A stretch of DNA of 64,000 nt from Tolypothrix brevis GSE-NOS-MK-07-07A (GTDB lineage Bacteria; Cyanobacteriota; Cyanobacteriia; Cyanobacteriales; Nostocaceae), in contig JAHHIJ010000006.1 of NCBI GenBank assembly GCA_019358985.1, positions 1 through 64,000 on the forward strand, written 5' to 3'. The stretch's first letter is position 1. The number at the start of each line of letters is the position of its first letter. Positions 1 to 7,992 of the stretch are shown here, one piece after another. A program made the position numbers and the translations under genes. Below the pieces are notes generated by a model that saw nothing but the letters and a program-made list of their open reading frames with translations, was not told where the DNA came from and searched no databases.

Positions 1-7
1 AAACTTT

Positions 8-125
8 TCCTGGTGTTTATTGCGCGGTGGAACCACACTGAACCCATCCCGAACTCAGAGGTGAAACGCTGCTGCGGCGACGATAGTCTAGGGGTAGCCC
101 TACGCCAAAATAGCTCTATGCCAGG
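8..125 (+). rRNA. rrf: 5S ribosomal RNA
   Basis: The first 125 bases form a bacterial 5S rRNA. The terminal stem is made by TCCTGGTG near the start and the matching TATGCCAGG at the end, and the conserved CCCATCCCGAACTCAGAGGTGAAAC-type loop region lies at about 46-70. The rest of the rRNA operon lies upstream, outside the window. End positions are estimated from the closing stem to within a few bases. Confidence 0.93.
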
Positions 126-152
126 TTAATTTTCAATAAAACAACACACAAC

Positions 153-192
153 GAAACCCCTCTTGGTCTCATCAGAGAAAGGGGGTTTTTGT
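153..192 (+). terminator. intrinsic terminator after the rRNA operon
   Basis: GAAACCCCTCTT pairs with AGAAAGGGGGTTT about 20 bases downstream and a T run follows. It lies 28 bases after the 5S rRNA, so it probably ends the rRNA operon transcript. Confidence 0.75.
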
Positions 193-477
193 TCGTATTG
201 AGTCGGGTAAGTCGGGGGTATTGCTACCCCCCAAGGGCAAATCAAGTAGAATTTAAAACTATGCGCCACGGGGAAAGCAAGAGTTTTGCAGTCAACAAAA
301 TTAAAGCTATTTCAAATTAGATAATTAGGGCTTGCTGAAAAAGTCGTATTTAAGCCAGACCAAGAATCAATTAACAATGCTCGTAAGTGAAAACATAATT
401 CATTATATGAACCAATTTTAGTAAATATAATATTTTCTAATCATCCAAATCTCAAAATAGGAAAAACACAGTATTTG

Positions 478-1062
478 CTAAAATAGATACAAAAAAAAGT
501 CATAATAATCCGCCGTAGTAATGCGGAAAGATTCATGACTAGAAAAGTTATAGCAATGGCTGTTTCTGAAGTATTAGAAAGTTTGGTTATCACTCGATCA
601 AGACTATATCTTCTTTTTGCTTCTCCCTTACGGGTTCGCCAGTTGCCTCAAGTCGGGGAACCCGCCCAACGCACTGGCTCACCAAATTTCCCTTCAATAC
701 AATTACGCTCTCTCTCGTCTAATTGTGTCTGCTTGGGCACTCAGACAGGGAAGCTTGGCTCCAGAGGCTAATTCAACCCTAGAAAGTACTGTAAATAAGG
801 ATTTTCTCTTATTTGTTCTACTGTCTCTCTATCACTTAATCCCAATCTTTCCTTGATTATTAAAGCTCCGATAGCTGTCCGAAAGGACTTTGCCGGTGCC
901 CCCATTTCAATCGTAAACTGTTGAGCATATTCATCTTCAAATTCTGACCAAGGAATTAAATTAGCCATCATCACCCATCTATTATCAGTAAACCAATTTC
1001 CCCTCAAATGGCAGTTCAAACTTTTCTATTGGGGTGGGTGGGGTCTCAATTTTTCTATACAT
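478..1062 (-). pseudogene. IS5-family transposase remnant, internally deleted and frameshifted
   Basis: Reading the minus strand from ATG at 1062 gives MYRKIETPPTPIEKFELPFE. The frame then breaks near 1000 and continues in another frame as DNRWVMMANLIPWSEFEDEY and GALIIKERLGLSDRETVEQI, down to about 770. The C-terminal part reappears at about 478-620 as YSLDRVITKLSNTSETAIAI and FLVMNLSALLRR. These blocks match the N- and C-terminal regions of IS5-type transposases common in Nostoc. The central catalytic DDE region is missing, so the gene is dead. Confidence 0.8.
622..682. repeat. interspersed palindromic repeat inside the IS remnant
   Basis: The segment contains CGGGTTCGCCAGTTGC, then GGGGAACCCGCCCAACG, then GCACTGGCTC. 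GCGGGTTC/GAACCCGC and GCCAGT/ACTGGC pair. Short elements of this type are scattered through Nostoc-like genomes (from memory). It interrupts the transposase remnant, so it arrived after, or together with, the decay. Confidence 0.55.
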
Positions 1063-1180
1063 TTTTTATACTGATGTTAGGGTTTTGAGCCATTTTACCT
1101 GATTTTCTTGCACTTTTACCCAACCTATAGACCTCAATTAATATTTGTACAAGGGTTTCAGCTTTAATCAGCAAGCCCTA

Positions 1181-1384
1181 GGGCTTGCTGAAAAACTCAA
1201 TTTGTTACTTTCTCGTTGGCGTGGAGTCCGTACCTTTGATTCATCACTTAAAATTTTAAAGCAAGAATTGGATGAGGCTTACCAAGGTAGTGAGGGTGAG
1301 ACTTACCAAAAAATGTTGATTGCCAATACACAATCGATTGTTAAGGGGTTGGGAGGCAAATACACCCCGTTTGCAGCGAAGTAA
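1181..1384 (+). pseudogene. 3' fragment of an unrecognised gene next to the IS end
   Basis: An open frame runs across the IS boundary and ends at a TAA at 1384. About 60 residues (LAEKLNLLLSRWRGVRTFDS through GGKYTPFAAK) have ordinary coding character and a helical look, whereas the part before 1180 is IS end sequence. I do not recognise the family. The simplest reading is the C-terminal end of a gene whose 5' part was lost when the IS inserted. A start at TTG 1145 inside the IS end is formally possible but unlikely. Confidence 0.4.
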
Positions 1385-1387
1385 TTT

Positions 1388-1438
1388 GTAGTGACACACT
1401 CGTGTGTGCTTAAAATAGGCGTTAAAACGCCTACTACG
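1388..1438. repeat. two-hairpin palindromic repeat (GTAGT...ACTAC family)
   Basis: GTAGT and ACTAC border two small hairpins, ACACACTCGTGTGT and AGGCGTTAAAACGCCT, joined by a TTAAAAT linker. The same design occurs inside dnaX (11178-11226) and after the CHAT gene (17076-17117). It lies between the converging fragment at 1384 and the TPR gene and may work as a bidirectional terminator. Confidence 0.6.
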
Positions 1439-1441
1439 TTT

Positions 1442-2152
1442 TTAAGAACACAGTAACTCACCCAACCAATTTTCGACTTTTATACGCAAACGCCAGCTAG
1501 GTTCATCCTTACGAGTGCTTTTTGGCGGTAGTTGATTTAAAACACGGCGATAATCAGCGATCGCACAATTCCAATCGCCCCACAAATGATAAGTTCTGCC
1601 GCGTTCAGCTAAAATATGGTCTTCGAGTTGACCGAAAAGCAATGCTACCTCAAAAGCATCAATTGCCTCTTCGTATTGCTCTAAGTCACGTAAGGTAATG
1701 CCTCGGTTAATTTGTGCCCGAACATGGCTGGGGTGCAAATCAATTGCCCGATCGTAGTCAGCGATCGCTGATATTAATTCTCCACAAGCCGCGTAGTAAT
1801 TTGCGCGATTGTTATAAGCGCTAGCTAACTTGGGGTTGAGGTGTAGTGCTTTGTTGTAATCCCAGAAGGCTTTTTGTCTTTCACCACTTTGAAAATAAAT
1901 CAGCCCCCGGTTATTATAGTCAACCGCATTTTGGGGATGGCGGTTGATTAGTTGATTTAACAGGGCGATCGCTTCGGTGTAATCTCCAATTTGGGCTAAT
2001 CTCAAAGCAGAAGAGCGTAAGTAACTGTCTTTATTAGCAGATTCCCCGCTACTGTTAGCCTGATGCTGTTGAGCATTCACTGTATTTTTTAAAACAGCTT
2101 TTTTTAAGTAACTTTGCTCACTCTCAGATGCTAAAAATGGGTTTGTATTCAT
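1442..2152 (-). CDS. TPR-repeat protein
   Basis: The protein has about 236 residues with at least four tetratricopeptide repeats from about residue 50 on, visible as blocks such as AVDYNNRGLIYFQSGERQKA, LASAYNNRANYYAACGE and VRAQINRGITLRDLEQYEEA. The N-terminus (MNTNPFLASESEQSYLKKA) has no signal peptide, so it is probably a cytoplasmic scaffold. The ATG at 2152 was chosen because AGGAAAAT lies directly upstream; a longer frame begins at 2188. The binding partner cannot be read from sequence. It appears monocistronic. Confidence 0.75.
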   Translation of the reverse strand: MNTNPFLASESEQSYLKKAVLKNTVNAQQHQANSSGESANKDSYLRSSALRLAQIGDYTEAIALLNQLINRHPQNAVDYNNRGLIYFQSGERQKAFWDYNKALHLNPKLASAYNNRANYYAACGELISAIADYDRAIDLHPSHVRAQINRGITLRDLEQYEEAIDAFEVALLFGQLEDHILAERGRTYHLWGDWNCAIADYRRVLNQLPPKSTRKDEPSWRLRIKVENWLGELLCS

Positions 2153-2188
2153 ATTTTCCTGCCTGAGCCTCTTGCTCTGTAAGATCAA

Positions 2189-2666
2189 TCTATAATTTTC
2201 TTGTAAAGAGTGGTTTCATCCCTGTGTCACTTATTAAGGTGTCTATGAGTACTTGCGTATAAGTATTAAAAATAAGTGGGAGTGTTCGCCATATACCAAT
2301 AATTGATGCTTGAATCTGATAATAGATACTTCATCCCCAAGTCCAATTCCAGAAATAGCAATCTCTCAATCCAATGGAGTAGTCAACAACTGAGAGCGAC
2401 AACTTGGTAGAATGCCAACAAGCCTTTTATCGGGACTTGGGGGTACTGGGTATGGGGAATTGGTAATGGAAAACTCAAACATGAATTTACACAACCCTTC
2501 TTTTTCAACCGCTTTAGGGGAACCTAAAAATCTCGACGGTTTATTATTCCCAGAAAATTTGCGATCATTCACATCAATGAAGAAGTTTTTGCAAAAAAAG
2601 TAAAATTTTTCTTTCCAGTACCCAATTTCTGAATTTGACTTTTAAATTAAGAGCGAAGATTTTTTT
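2189..2666. other. intergenic region, no gene recognised
   Basis: This stretch separates two divergent genes and must hold both promoters. Short open frames on both strands (for example 2412-2603 plus) overlap each other, lack ribosome binding sites and have no recognisable domain, so I treat the region as noncoding. An AT-rich stretch lies at 2580-2660 just before the plus-strand gene. Confidence 0.5.
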
Positions 2667-3131
2667 ATGACAACCGCAATTTCCTACGCCAACGCTCCCG
2701 ATTTAGCCGATGATGATTACATCGCCATCGGCTTGGCTACGTGCTTCATCAAAGAAGATGGAGAAGTTCATGAAGTCGAAGTTATAGAACCTATTCCCTC
2801 TGCGGCTTTAGAGGCGATTTTTAAAGGTATTCCCACCTCCTATAAGTTGGCTCGCGGGACAACCTTGGCATCTGTGTTGGACGGAGATACGCTTTCTCTA
2901 CCAGATGGCTTTCCTGCCAACGCTCAATTTGGAGAGGAATTTGTAGCCAGAGCGTTTGCGGCTGCTCGCACTTACAAGCGTCGCGAAGTCGCAAAATCCC
3001 TGATTCCTCTGGGTACAACTTATACTGAATTTAAGTACTCCACGGAGCGCAAGCGGGTACTAAATGCCAAACGAGTTGTTAACAAGGAAGATAACGTTAA
3101 ACAACATTCTCACACCCACAAAGTTCTTTAA
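2667..3131 (+). CDS. conserved cyanobacterial hypothetical protein
   Basis: A 154-residue soluble acidic protein with a basic C-terminus (KRREVAKSL, ERKRVLNAKRVVNKEDN) ending in a His-rich tail (KQHSHTHKVL). It has no signal peptide or membrane segment. The N-terminal half is rich in Asp and Glu (DLADDDYIAIGLATCFIKED). I recognise it only as a type of protein found in Nostocales genomes and cannot assign a function. It stands alone, with repeat-rich spacers on both sides. Confidence 0.6.
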   Translation: MTTAISYANAPDLADDDYIAIGLATCFIKEDGEVHEVEVIEPIPSAALEAIFKGIPTSYKLARGTTLASVLDGDTLSLPDGFPANAQFGEEFVARAFAAARTYKRREVAKSLIPLGTTYTEFKYSTERKRVLNAKRVVNKEDNVKQHSHTHKVL

Positions 3132-3143
3132 AAGATTCAATAA

Positions 3144-3290
3144 GGTTGTTGGGCAATGGGCATTGGGCAATGGGCATTAGGCAAGTGAAATTTTGAAACT
3201 TCTTTTTATTCCCCTTTCCCCTTTCCCCTTTCCCCTTTCCCCCTTCCCCCTCTTCAAATTCCCACTATCCACTATCCACCAACAACCAAC
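3144..3290. repeat. short tandem repeats (GGGCATT / CCCCTTT types)
   Basis: The spacer holds GGGCAATGGGCATT repeated twice, then five or so copies of the heptamer CCCCTTT, then CCACTATCCACTATCCACCAA. Short tandemly repeated repetitive (STRR) sequences like these are characteristic of heterocystous cyanobacteria. They separate the convergent 2667 gene and yajQ. Confidence 0.7.
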
Positions 3291-3300
3291 GCTCCTCTAT

Positions 3301-3792
3301 TTACCGATAATTTGTAAATTGTAGAGCCACCGGGTAGTCTTCTTGCTTCAATCGCTGAATCACGGTTTGCAAGTCATCTTTATCTTTCGCGCTAACCCGC
3401 ACAGCGTCCCCTTGAATTGACGCTTGTATTTTTTTGAATTCGTCACGAATCAATTTAGAAATTTGCTTGGCAATTTCCTGGCTAATGCCTTTTTGGAGTT
3501 TGATTTCTTGACGGACGCGGTTTCCGCTGGCTGATTCAACTTTGCCAAAATCAAAGATTTTTTGAGAAAGACTGCGTTTGGCGGCTTTTTCGCGCAGGAT
3601 GGTGTGTACAGACTCTAAAGTAAACTCGCTGTCGGTGCCGATGGTAATCTTGTCTTCGCCTAGTTCGACAGTAGTTTGAGAGTCTTTAAGATCATAGCGG
3701 CTTTTAACATCTCGGACAACTTGATCGACGGCGTTGACCAATTCTTGCCTGTCAAAATCGCTGACAATATCAAAGGAATAGGTAGAAGCCAT
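3301..3792 (-). CDS. YajQ/DUF520 family nucleotide-binding protein
   Basis: The 163-residue length and sequence fit the whole YajQ family: N-terminal [20 protein letters not shown], central [10 protein letters not shown] and C-terminal [20 protein letters not shown]. The family has two ferredoxin-like domains, and some members bind cyclic di-GMP or RNA. Its role in cyanobacteria is not established. The ATG at 3792 starts directly at the conserved ASTYSFDI motif. It is a single gene followed by short tandem repeats. Confidence 0.9.
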   Translation of the reverse strand: MASTYSFDIVSDFDRQELVNAVDQVVRDVKSRYDLKDSQTTVELGEDKITIGTDSEFTLESVHTILREKAAKRSLSQKIFDFGKVESASGNRVRQEIKLQKGISQEIAKQISKLIRDEFKKIQASIQGDAVRVSAKDKDDLQTVIQRLKQEDYPVALQFTNYR

Positions 3793-3799
3793 AGAACTT

Positions 3800-3940
3800 T
3801 TTGGATTTTAGATTTTGGATAGTTGTTGTTTGTTGGTTGTTGGTTGTTGCTTGATAGTTGTTGGTTGATAGTTGTTGGTTGTCAAAAAGTACTGCTATCC
3901 ACTATCCACTATCAACCAGCGACTATCCACCAACCATTAA
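3800..3940. repeat. short tandem repeats (TTGTTGG / CTATCCA)
   Basis: The spacer upstream of yajQ consists largely of TTGGTTGTTGGTTG-like units followed by ACTATCCACTATC units. They are STRR-type simple repeats with no coding potential. Confidence 0.65.
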
Positions 3941-3944
3941 CAAA

Positions 3945-4340
3945 TTAGCTATTAACTTGAATTATGCTCAGGTACATAAGAGTACCCCAACTGAGGGAGC
4001 CAACAGCAAACATGAGCGATCGCATTAGGGGTATATTCAAAATATAAAAGATTGAGTATAGTAACCGAGCCGCAACAAAAGCGATCGCTGCGATTACTGC
4101 GATAGGAGAATTCACACCAGTTACGTATGCCATCAAAGCTGCGGTAGCAAAAATCATGAATCCTTCAAAAGAATTTTGATGTGCCCAAGTAGCTCTTTGC
4201 GCGTAAGGTGGTAGCTTGTCAAACATAGCGCGGGGAGCAGACTGATCGTATCCCACACGCATACGAGCATAACCCACTACCAAAAACGGCAGATAAATTA
4301 GCACAGCAGCGGCTGCGATAGAGTACAAAAAAATAGTCAT
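3945..4340 (-). CDS. MAPEG family membrane protein
   Basis: A 131-residue protein with about four hydrophobic helices: an N-terminal helix (YSIAAAAVLIYLPFLVVGYA), then the family-type linker with RATWAHQNSFEGFMIFATAA, and two more helices toward the C-terminus. The RA.WAHQN..E....FA.A pattern is the signature of the MAPEG (microsomal glutathione S-transferase-like) superfamily. The bacterial substrate is unknown. It begins at ATG 4340 and is followed upstream by a TTAGTCA tandem repeat. Confidence 0.85.
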   Translation of the reverse strand: MTIFLYSIAAAAVLIYLPFLVVGYARMRVGYDQSAPRAMFDKLPPYAQRATWAHQNSFEGFMIFATAALMAYVTGVNSPIAVIAAIAFVAARLLYSIFYILNIPLMRSLMFAVGSLSWGTLMYLSIIQVNS

Positions 4341-4349
4341 TGGTTATTG

Positions 4350-4410
4350 GTGATTAGTCATTAGTCATTAGTTATTAGTCAAGAGTCATTGGTCAGTAGT
4401 CAAAAATACA
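4350..4410. repeat. TTAGTCA short tandem repeat
   Basis: Degenerate copies of TTAGTCATTAGT fill the spacer between the MAPEG gene and its upstream neighbour. It is simple STRR sequence with no other feature seen. Confidence 0.6.
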
Positions 4411-4443
4411 CATACCAACGACACTCGTACAAATAACTAACGA

Positions 4444-4947
4444 CTAATCAAAGTAGAACAGTGTCACCACTTTTCTTTGTTCTTCTGCTTCACCACAAGT
4501 TTGCAACAAAGTGCGACTGTCGTGAAAAGCAAAACAAATTAATTGTTGGCAACGAGAAACAATTTCCTTGTTACACAGGTAACTAGCTTCACCAAGAGAC
4601 AGATGATCGTTACTGGGATTTTCAACCAGATGCATTACCTGTTCTAATTGCTGGCGCGATTCATTGGGCTGGCGTTCCAAGCTTTGGGGTAGAATCACGG
4701 TTAATAAATTGGCATCAGCCCGCATTGCTCCCCGGATGGCAGCTGAATTGGTACCTGTGGCACCAGAGGTGATAATTCGATTCCCTGATAAAACCAGGGC
4801 ATAGGTCATCATCTCAATGAGGCTTTGATGCGTAATCGGAACGTGGCGCGAACCTAGCAAGGCGATTCGTTTAGAACCTGTTTGCTGGATAGTTGCCAGT
4901 TCTTGGGCTAATGTATCGAGGTTAATAAGGTCTATGGACTGACTCAA
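4444..4947 (-). CDS. SLOG/DprA-like Rossmann-fold protein
   Basis: The 167-residue protein has SKRIALLGSRHVPIT near residue 25 and IITSGATGTNSAAIRGAMRA near residue 58, which together look like the nucleotide-binding core of the SLOG (DprA/LOG) superfamily. LLTVILPQSLERQPNESRQQ follows, as in DprA-type folds. It lacks the extra domains of a full DprA, so a competence role should not be assumed. Family members bind nucleotides or nucleic acid. No operon partner is evident. Confidence 0.6.
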   Translation of the reverse strand: MSQSIDLINLDTLAQELATIQQTGSKRIALLGSRHVPITHQSLIEMMTYALVLSGNRIITSGATGTNSAAIRGAMRADANLLTVILPQSLERQPNESRQQLEQVMHLVENPSNDHLSLGEASYLCNKEIVSRCQQLICFAFHDSRTLLQTCGEAEEQRKVVTLFYFD

Positions 4948-5108
4948 AGATGGACAGAATCAGATTAAACAACCCAGTTATTCTACCAAATCAGGGTAAA
5001 TGCAACACTACTTATTGTTAAACATTGCTACATTTACTCGATACATTAGAGGATTACCGCTGCGTACTAGGAAAAAGCACCCCGCACAGAATTGGAACAA
5101 ATTTAGTT

Positions 5109-6203
5109 TTAGGGTAAAGCCACTGCTGGATTTAAGCCGAGTTGAGACAGCAAGCGGTTAATGTCGAAATGTTCAGCCATCAATTGGCTAATGCACTGAA
5201 CTTTAATTGGTTCGTGGACGCGCACTTGACCAAAAGTGCGATCAATAATTTCCACAGTGGTGAGGGTGTCTAGATCCACTGACAAAATGGGGATTTCTAG
5301 TTCTTCAGCGCGATTGAGGATGAAAGGGGGAGGTGGGAGTTGTCCGGTAAGGATGAGACATTGGGTGGAAGTTTCCAAGGCTGCTTGTTGAATTTCCACG
5401 CGATCGCCTCCTGTAACTACTGCCATATTTCGCCGTTTGCGGAAATACTTCACCGCTGAGTTGACATTCATCGCTCCAATTGCTAAACTTTCGACCATTA
5501 AATCCAGGCGATCGCTACGACAAAGAACTTCGGCTTTTAACTGCTTTACCAATTCACCAACGCTGACACTGCGTAGTAAGTCGTTTTTCGGCAACACTCC
5601 CAGCACGGGGATATTTTGTTGTTCCAAAAACGGACGCAACACAGTATCAACAGCTTCTATTTGATCTGGGGGGATATCGTTGATGACAACACCAATTAAG
5701 CGATCGCCTACACGTTGTTTCGCAGATAACAGCGCTTCAACTGAAACCAACGACTTATAACGACATACCAACAACACAGCTGCATCGACAATATCAGCCA
5801 CTTGCAGCAAAGATAAGTCAAATAAATTGCCTTCCGACAAATCACCAGGACCTTCCAACAATACCAAATCTCCTCTAGATATTTGTAAATATTGCTGTGC
5901 CACTTTGGCACGATAATCAGTTTCGTCTTCTCCACGCAAGCGTTTTTGTATAGCGACTTCATTTAAAGCAAGCATTGTCGGTGCAATCCGATTTGAAGGT
6001 AAATTGAGGCTGTTGGCAATAAACTGCACATCTTCCTCAACTACGCTTCCTTCAAATTCCCTCATACTTGTACCTAGCGGTTTCCCGTAGGCAATATCTA
6101 GTCCTTTTTTCTGTAGCTGATGTGACAAACCTAAAACTGTCGCAGATTTGCCACTGTAAGTTTCCGTTGAGCCAATCAGCAAATACTTAGAGAATTTTGG
6201 CAC
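5109..6203 (-). CDS. BioD-like/DRTGG domain protein (phosphotransacetylase family)
   Basis: About 364 residues. The N-terminal P-loop domain resembles dethiobiotin synthetase (YLLIGSTETYSGKSATVLGL). Residues 110-130 hold VLLEGPGDLSEGN, and the C-terminal part is a DRTGG-type domain (VVTGGDRVEIQQAALE, CLILTGQLPPPPF). It matches the N-terminal regulatory part of long Pta enzymes without the acetyltransferase domain, so catalysis of acetyl transfer is not expected. I chose GTG at 6203 because AAGGAG lies 7 bases upstream. ebsA lies upstream on the same strand. Confidence 0.8.
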   Translation of the reverse strand: MPKFSKYLLIGSTETYSGKSATVLGLSHQLQKKGLDIAYGKPLGTSMREFEGSVVEEDVQFIANSLNLPSNRIAPTMLALNEVAIQKRLRGEDETDYRAKVAQQYLQISRGDLVLLEGPGDLSEGNLFDLSLLQVADIVDAAVLLVCRYKSLVSVEALLSAKQRVGDRLIGVVINDIPPDQIEAVDTVLRPFLEQQNIPVLGVLPKNDLLRSVSVGELVKQLKAEVLCRSDRLDLMVESLAIGAMNVNSAVKYFRKRRNMAVVTGGDRVEIQQAALETSTQCLILTGQLPPPPFILNRAEELEIPILSVDLDTLTTVEIIDRTFGQVRVHEPIKVQCISQLMAEHFDINRLLSQLGLNPAVALP

Positions 6204-6410
6204 ACATGCACTCCTTATTTCAAAAGAAAGTAGAACCAAGCTAGATTTTAATTCTAGGTCGAACTTAGCCCTTCCCGGTTGCTACCAAATTCGTTGAGTC
6301 ATGCGATCGCCCAAATCTAAAGGATATTTTATTATTCAAAATCCTACCTTTTTTGGGCGAAGTTGCGAAAACTGACAATTATTGAATTATATTTCCCCGC
6401 TTTGCCTTGT

Positions 6411-6785
6411 TTACTCCTCTACACGCAGCAGTTTGCGGTAAAATGCTTGTGAAAAATCAGTCACGCGATAGCGCTTATAATTTTCCATCAGTTCAATTAA
6501 AAAATTAATAAACTCGAAACTTGCCATCATCAGTTCATAACTTAACTCCGCGTCGCCATCAAACTGGAATCGGCAACGAGTTAAGTCTGAAGGTAGGGTG
6601 GCAATATTCCAAGTAGCGACAAAGGGAACATGCTCGCTGCCTTCTATTTTGCGTTTTCCCTCCAAAACGCCTTTTTGATAAAGACTGATGGCATGACGCA
6701 AAAAATCGCGCTTGCTGCCCTGAACGTAAGGTAAGTAAACGCTTGCTTGTTGTTGAGTCGCTGGCTGGAGTTGCTCAAAAGACAT
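6411..6785 (-). CDS. ebsA: EbsA-like type IV pilus assembly-associated protein
   Basis: A 124-residue soluble protein with the blocks SVYLPYVQGSKRDFLRHAIS, FVATWNIATLPSDLTRCRF and YRVTDFSQAFYRKLLRVEE. To my recollection these match EbsA, the cyanobacterial protein that interacts with type IV pilus components and was found as a biofilm self-suppression factor in Synechococcus elongatus. The name rests on remembered sequence only. It is followed on the same strand, after about 200 bases, by the BioD/DRTGG gene. Confidence 0.65.
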   Translation of the reverse strand: MSFEQLQPATQQQASVYLPYVQGSKRDFLRHAISLYQKGVLEGKRKIEGSEHVPFVATWNIATLPSDLTRCRFQFDGDAELSYELMMASFEFINFLIELMENYKRYRVTDFSQAFYRKLLRVEE

Positions 6786-7017
6786 AATTTAATACTCCTC
6801 AAGTTAGTTGACAACCGGGGATTTAGGTAACTTTGAATAGTGTTCCCAAAAAATTGTCATGCATAACTATGAGGGAATGGGTAATCGGTAATCGGGAATG
6901 GGTAATGGTTGGTAGAATAACCACTAACCACAACCACTACCACTACCAAAAAAATGTTGACTGTTGGTTAACTCCGTTTAAAGATGTCTTAAGGAAAACT
7001 TTTAGTGGGTTTACACT

Positions 7018-7992
7018 ATGGCTCCGCTGGTTGCAAATTATTACTTGACGTATCGTTGTAATGCCCGCTGTCACTTTTGCAACATTTGGGCATTAGAACC
7101 AGGCAAAGAAGCTGATTTTGAAACGATTAAGCGTAATTTAGAAGATTTACGCCGTTTGGGGACTAGATATGTAGACTTTACAGGTGGCGAACCTTTATTA
7201 CGACATGATGTCGGGGAGATTTATACAGAGGCAAAACGTCAGGGCTTTTATACCAGCATGACGACGAATACGATTTTGTATCCGAAAAAAGCTAAGGAAA
7301 TTCAAGGTTTAGTAGACTTTTTGAATTTCTCCTTAGATGGTGCGGATGCGGAAACTCACGATCATTCACGCGGGGTGAAGATTTTTGACAATTTGGTAGA
7401 GTCGGTAGCGATCGCTAAATCTTTAGGAGAGTATCCGGTACTAAATCATACCGTTACTGCTCAAAATTACGATCGCATTCAAGAAGTCGCAGCATTAGGA
7501 GAAAAACTAGCTGCTCGCGTCTGGCTAAATCCTGCCTTTACGGCTTATGACCAATACAACTCTAATAAGAACCCCACCCCGGAAATGGTAGCGGCAATCG
7601 AAGCTGCTGGGAGGAAATATAAAAATGTCGGCTACAATAAGGCTGCATTGGCTTTTATTGAAGCTGGGGGCAATGATACCAAAAATCCCCGCTGTAAGGC
7701 GGTGGATGCCGTAATTGCAATTTCTCCCAATGACGAGCTGCTACTACCTTGTTACCATTTTGCCCAAACCGGAGTTCCGATTAACGGGCGACTTTACGAT
7801 CTCTATCGTGAGTCTGAAGAAGTGGAAGAGTATCGCCAATCTCAAGGTAAGCTAAAAGTGTGTGAAGGTTGCACGGTTTGGTGTTACCTGATACCTAGCT
7901 TCTTTATGGGTGTAGACAAATACTGGTTATTGAATCAAGTAACTTATGCCAGCGAATTCCTGGCCCGAAAACGATTCTTACAACGAGCTTGA
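7018..7992 (+). CDS. radical SAM protein with C-terminal SPASM-like cysteines
   Basis: A 324-residue radical SAM enzyme. The 4Fe-4S motif CNARCHFC is at residues 14-21, and VDFTGGEPLLRHDVGEIYTE carries the GGEP motif for S-adenosylmethionine. Extra cysteines at the C-terminal end (LLLPCYHF and CEGCTVWC) could bind a second cluster. The substrate is unknown. The gene overlaps the following glycosyltransferase by 47 bases, so the two are probably cotranslated and may act on the same envelope or glycolipid product. No strong ribosome binding site is visible. Confidence 0.85.
   Translation: MAPLVANYYLTYRCNARCHFCNIWALEPGKEADFETIKRNLEDLRRLGTRYVDFTGGEPLLRHDVGEIYTEAKRQGFYTSMTTNTILYPKKAKEIQGLVDFLNFSLDGADAETHDHSRGVKIFDNLVESVAIAKSLGEYPVLNHTVTAQNYDRIQEVAALGEKLAARVWLNPAFTAYDQYNSNKNPTPEMVAAIEAAGRKYKNVGYNKAALAFIEAGGNDTKNPRCKAVDAVIAISPNDELLLPCYHFAQTGVPINGRLYDLYRESEEVEEYRQSQGKLKVCEGCTVWCYLIPSFFMGVDKYWLLNQVTYASEFLARKRFLQRA

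Larger units (their letters stand above)
327..1180 (-). mobile_element. decayed IS5-type insertion sequence
   Basis: The terminal inverted repeats AGGGCTTGCTG (327) and CAGCAAGCCCT (ending 1179) bound a segment holding the two ends of one transposase gene on the minus strand. TA lies at each outer edge, so a TA target duplication is possible. A further copy of AGGGCTTGCTGAAAAACTC starts at 1180, directly against the right end; it is either a second IS end or part of the target. The middle of the transposase is gone and a palindromic repeat sits inside, so the element cannot move by itself. Confidence 0.75.

Noticed and set aside
2412-2603. 63-codon frame upstream of the 2667 gene
   Set aside because: No ribosome site and no domain, and the opposite strand is open over the same range; likely chance.
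5109-6203. Annotation as a true phosphate acetyltransferase
   Set aside because: The catalytic C-terminal PTA domain is absent; only BioD-like and DRTGG parts are present.
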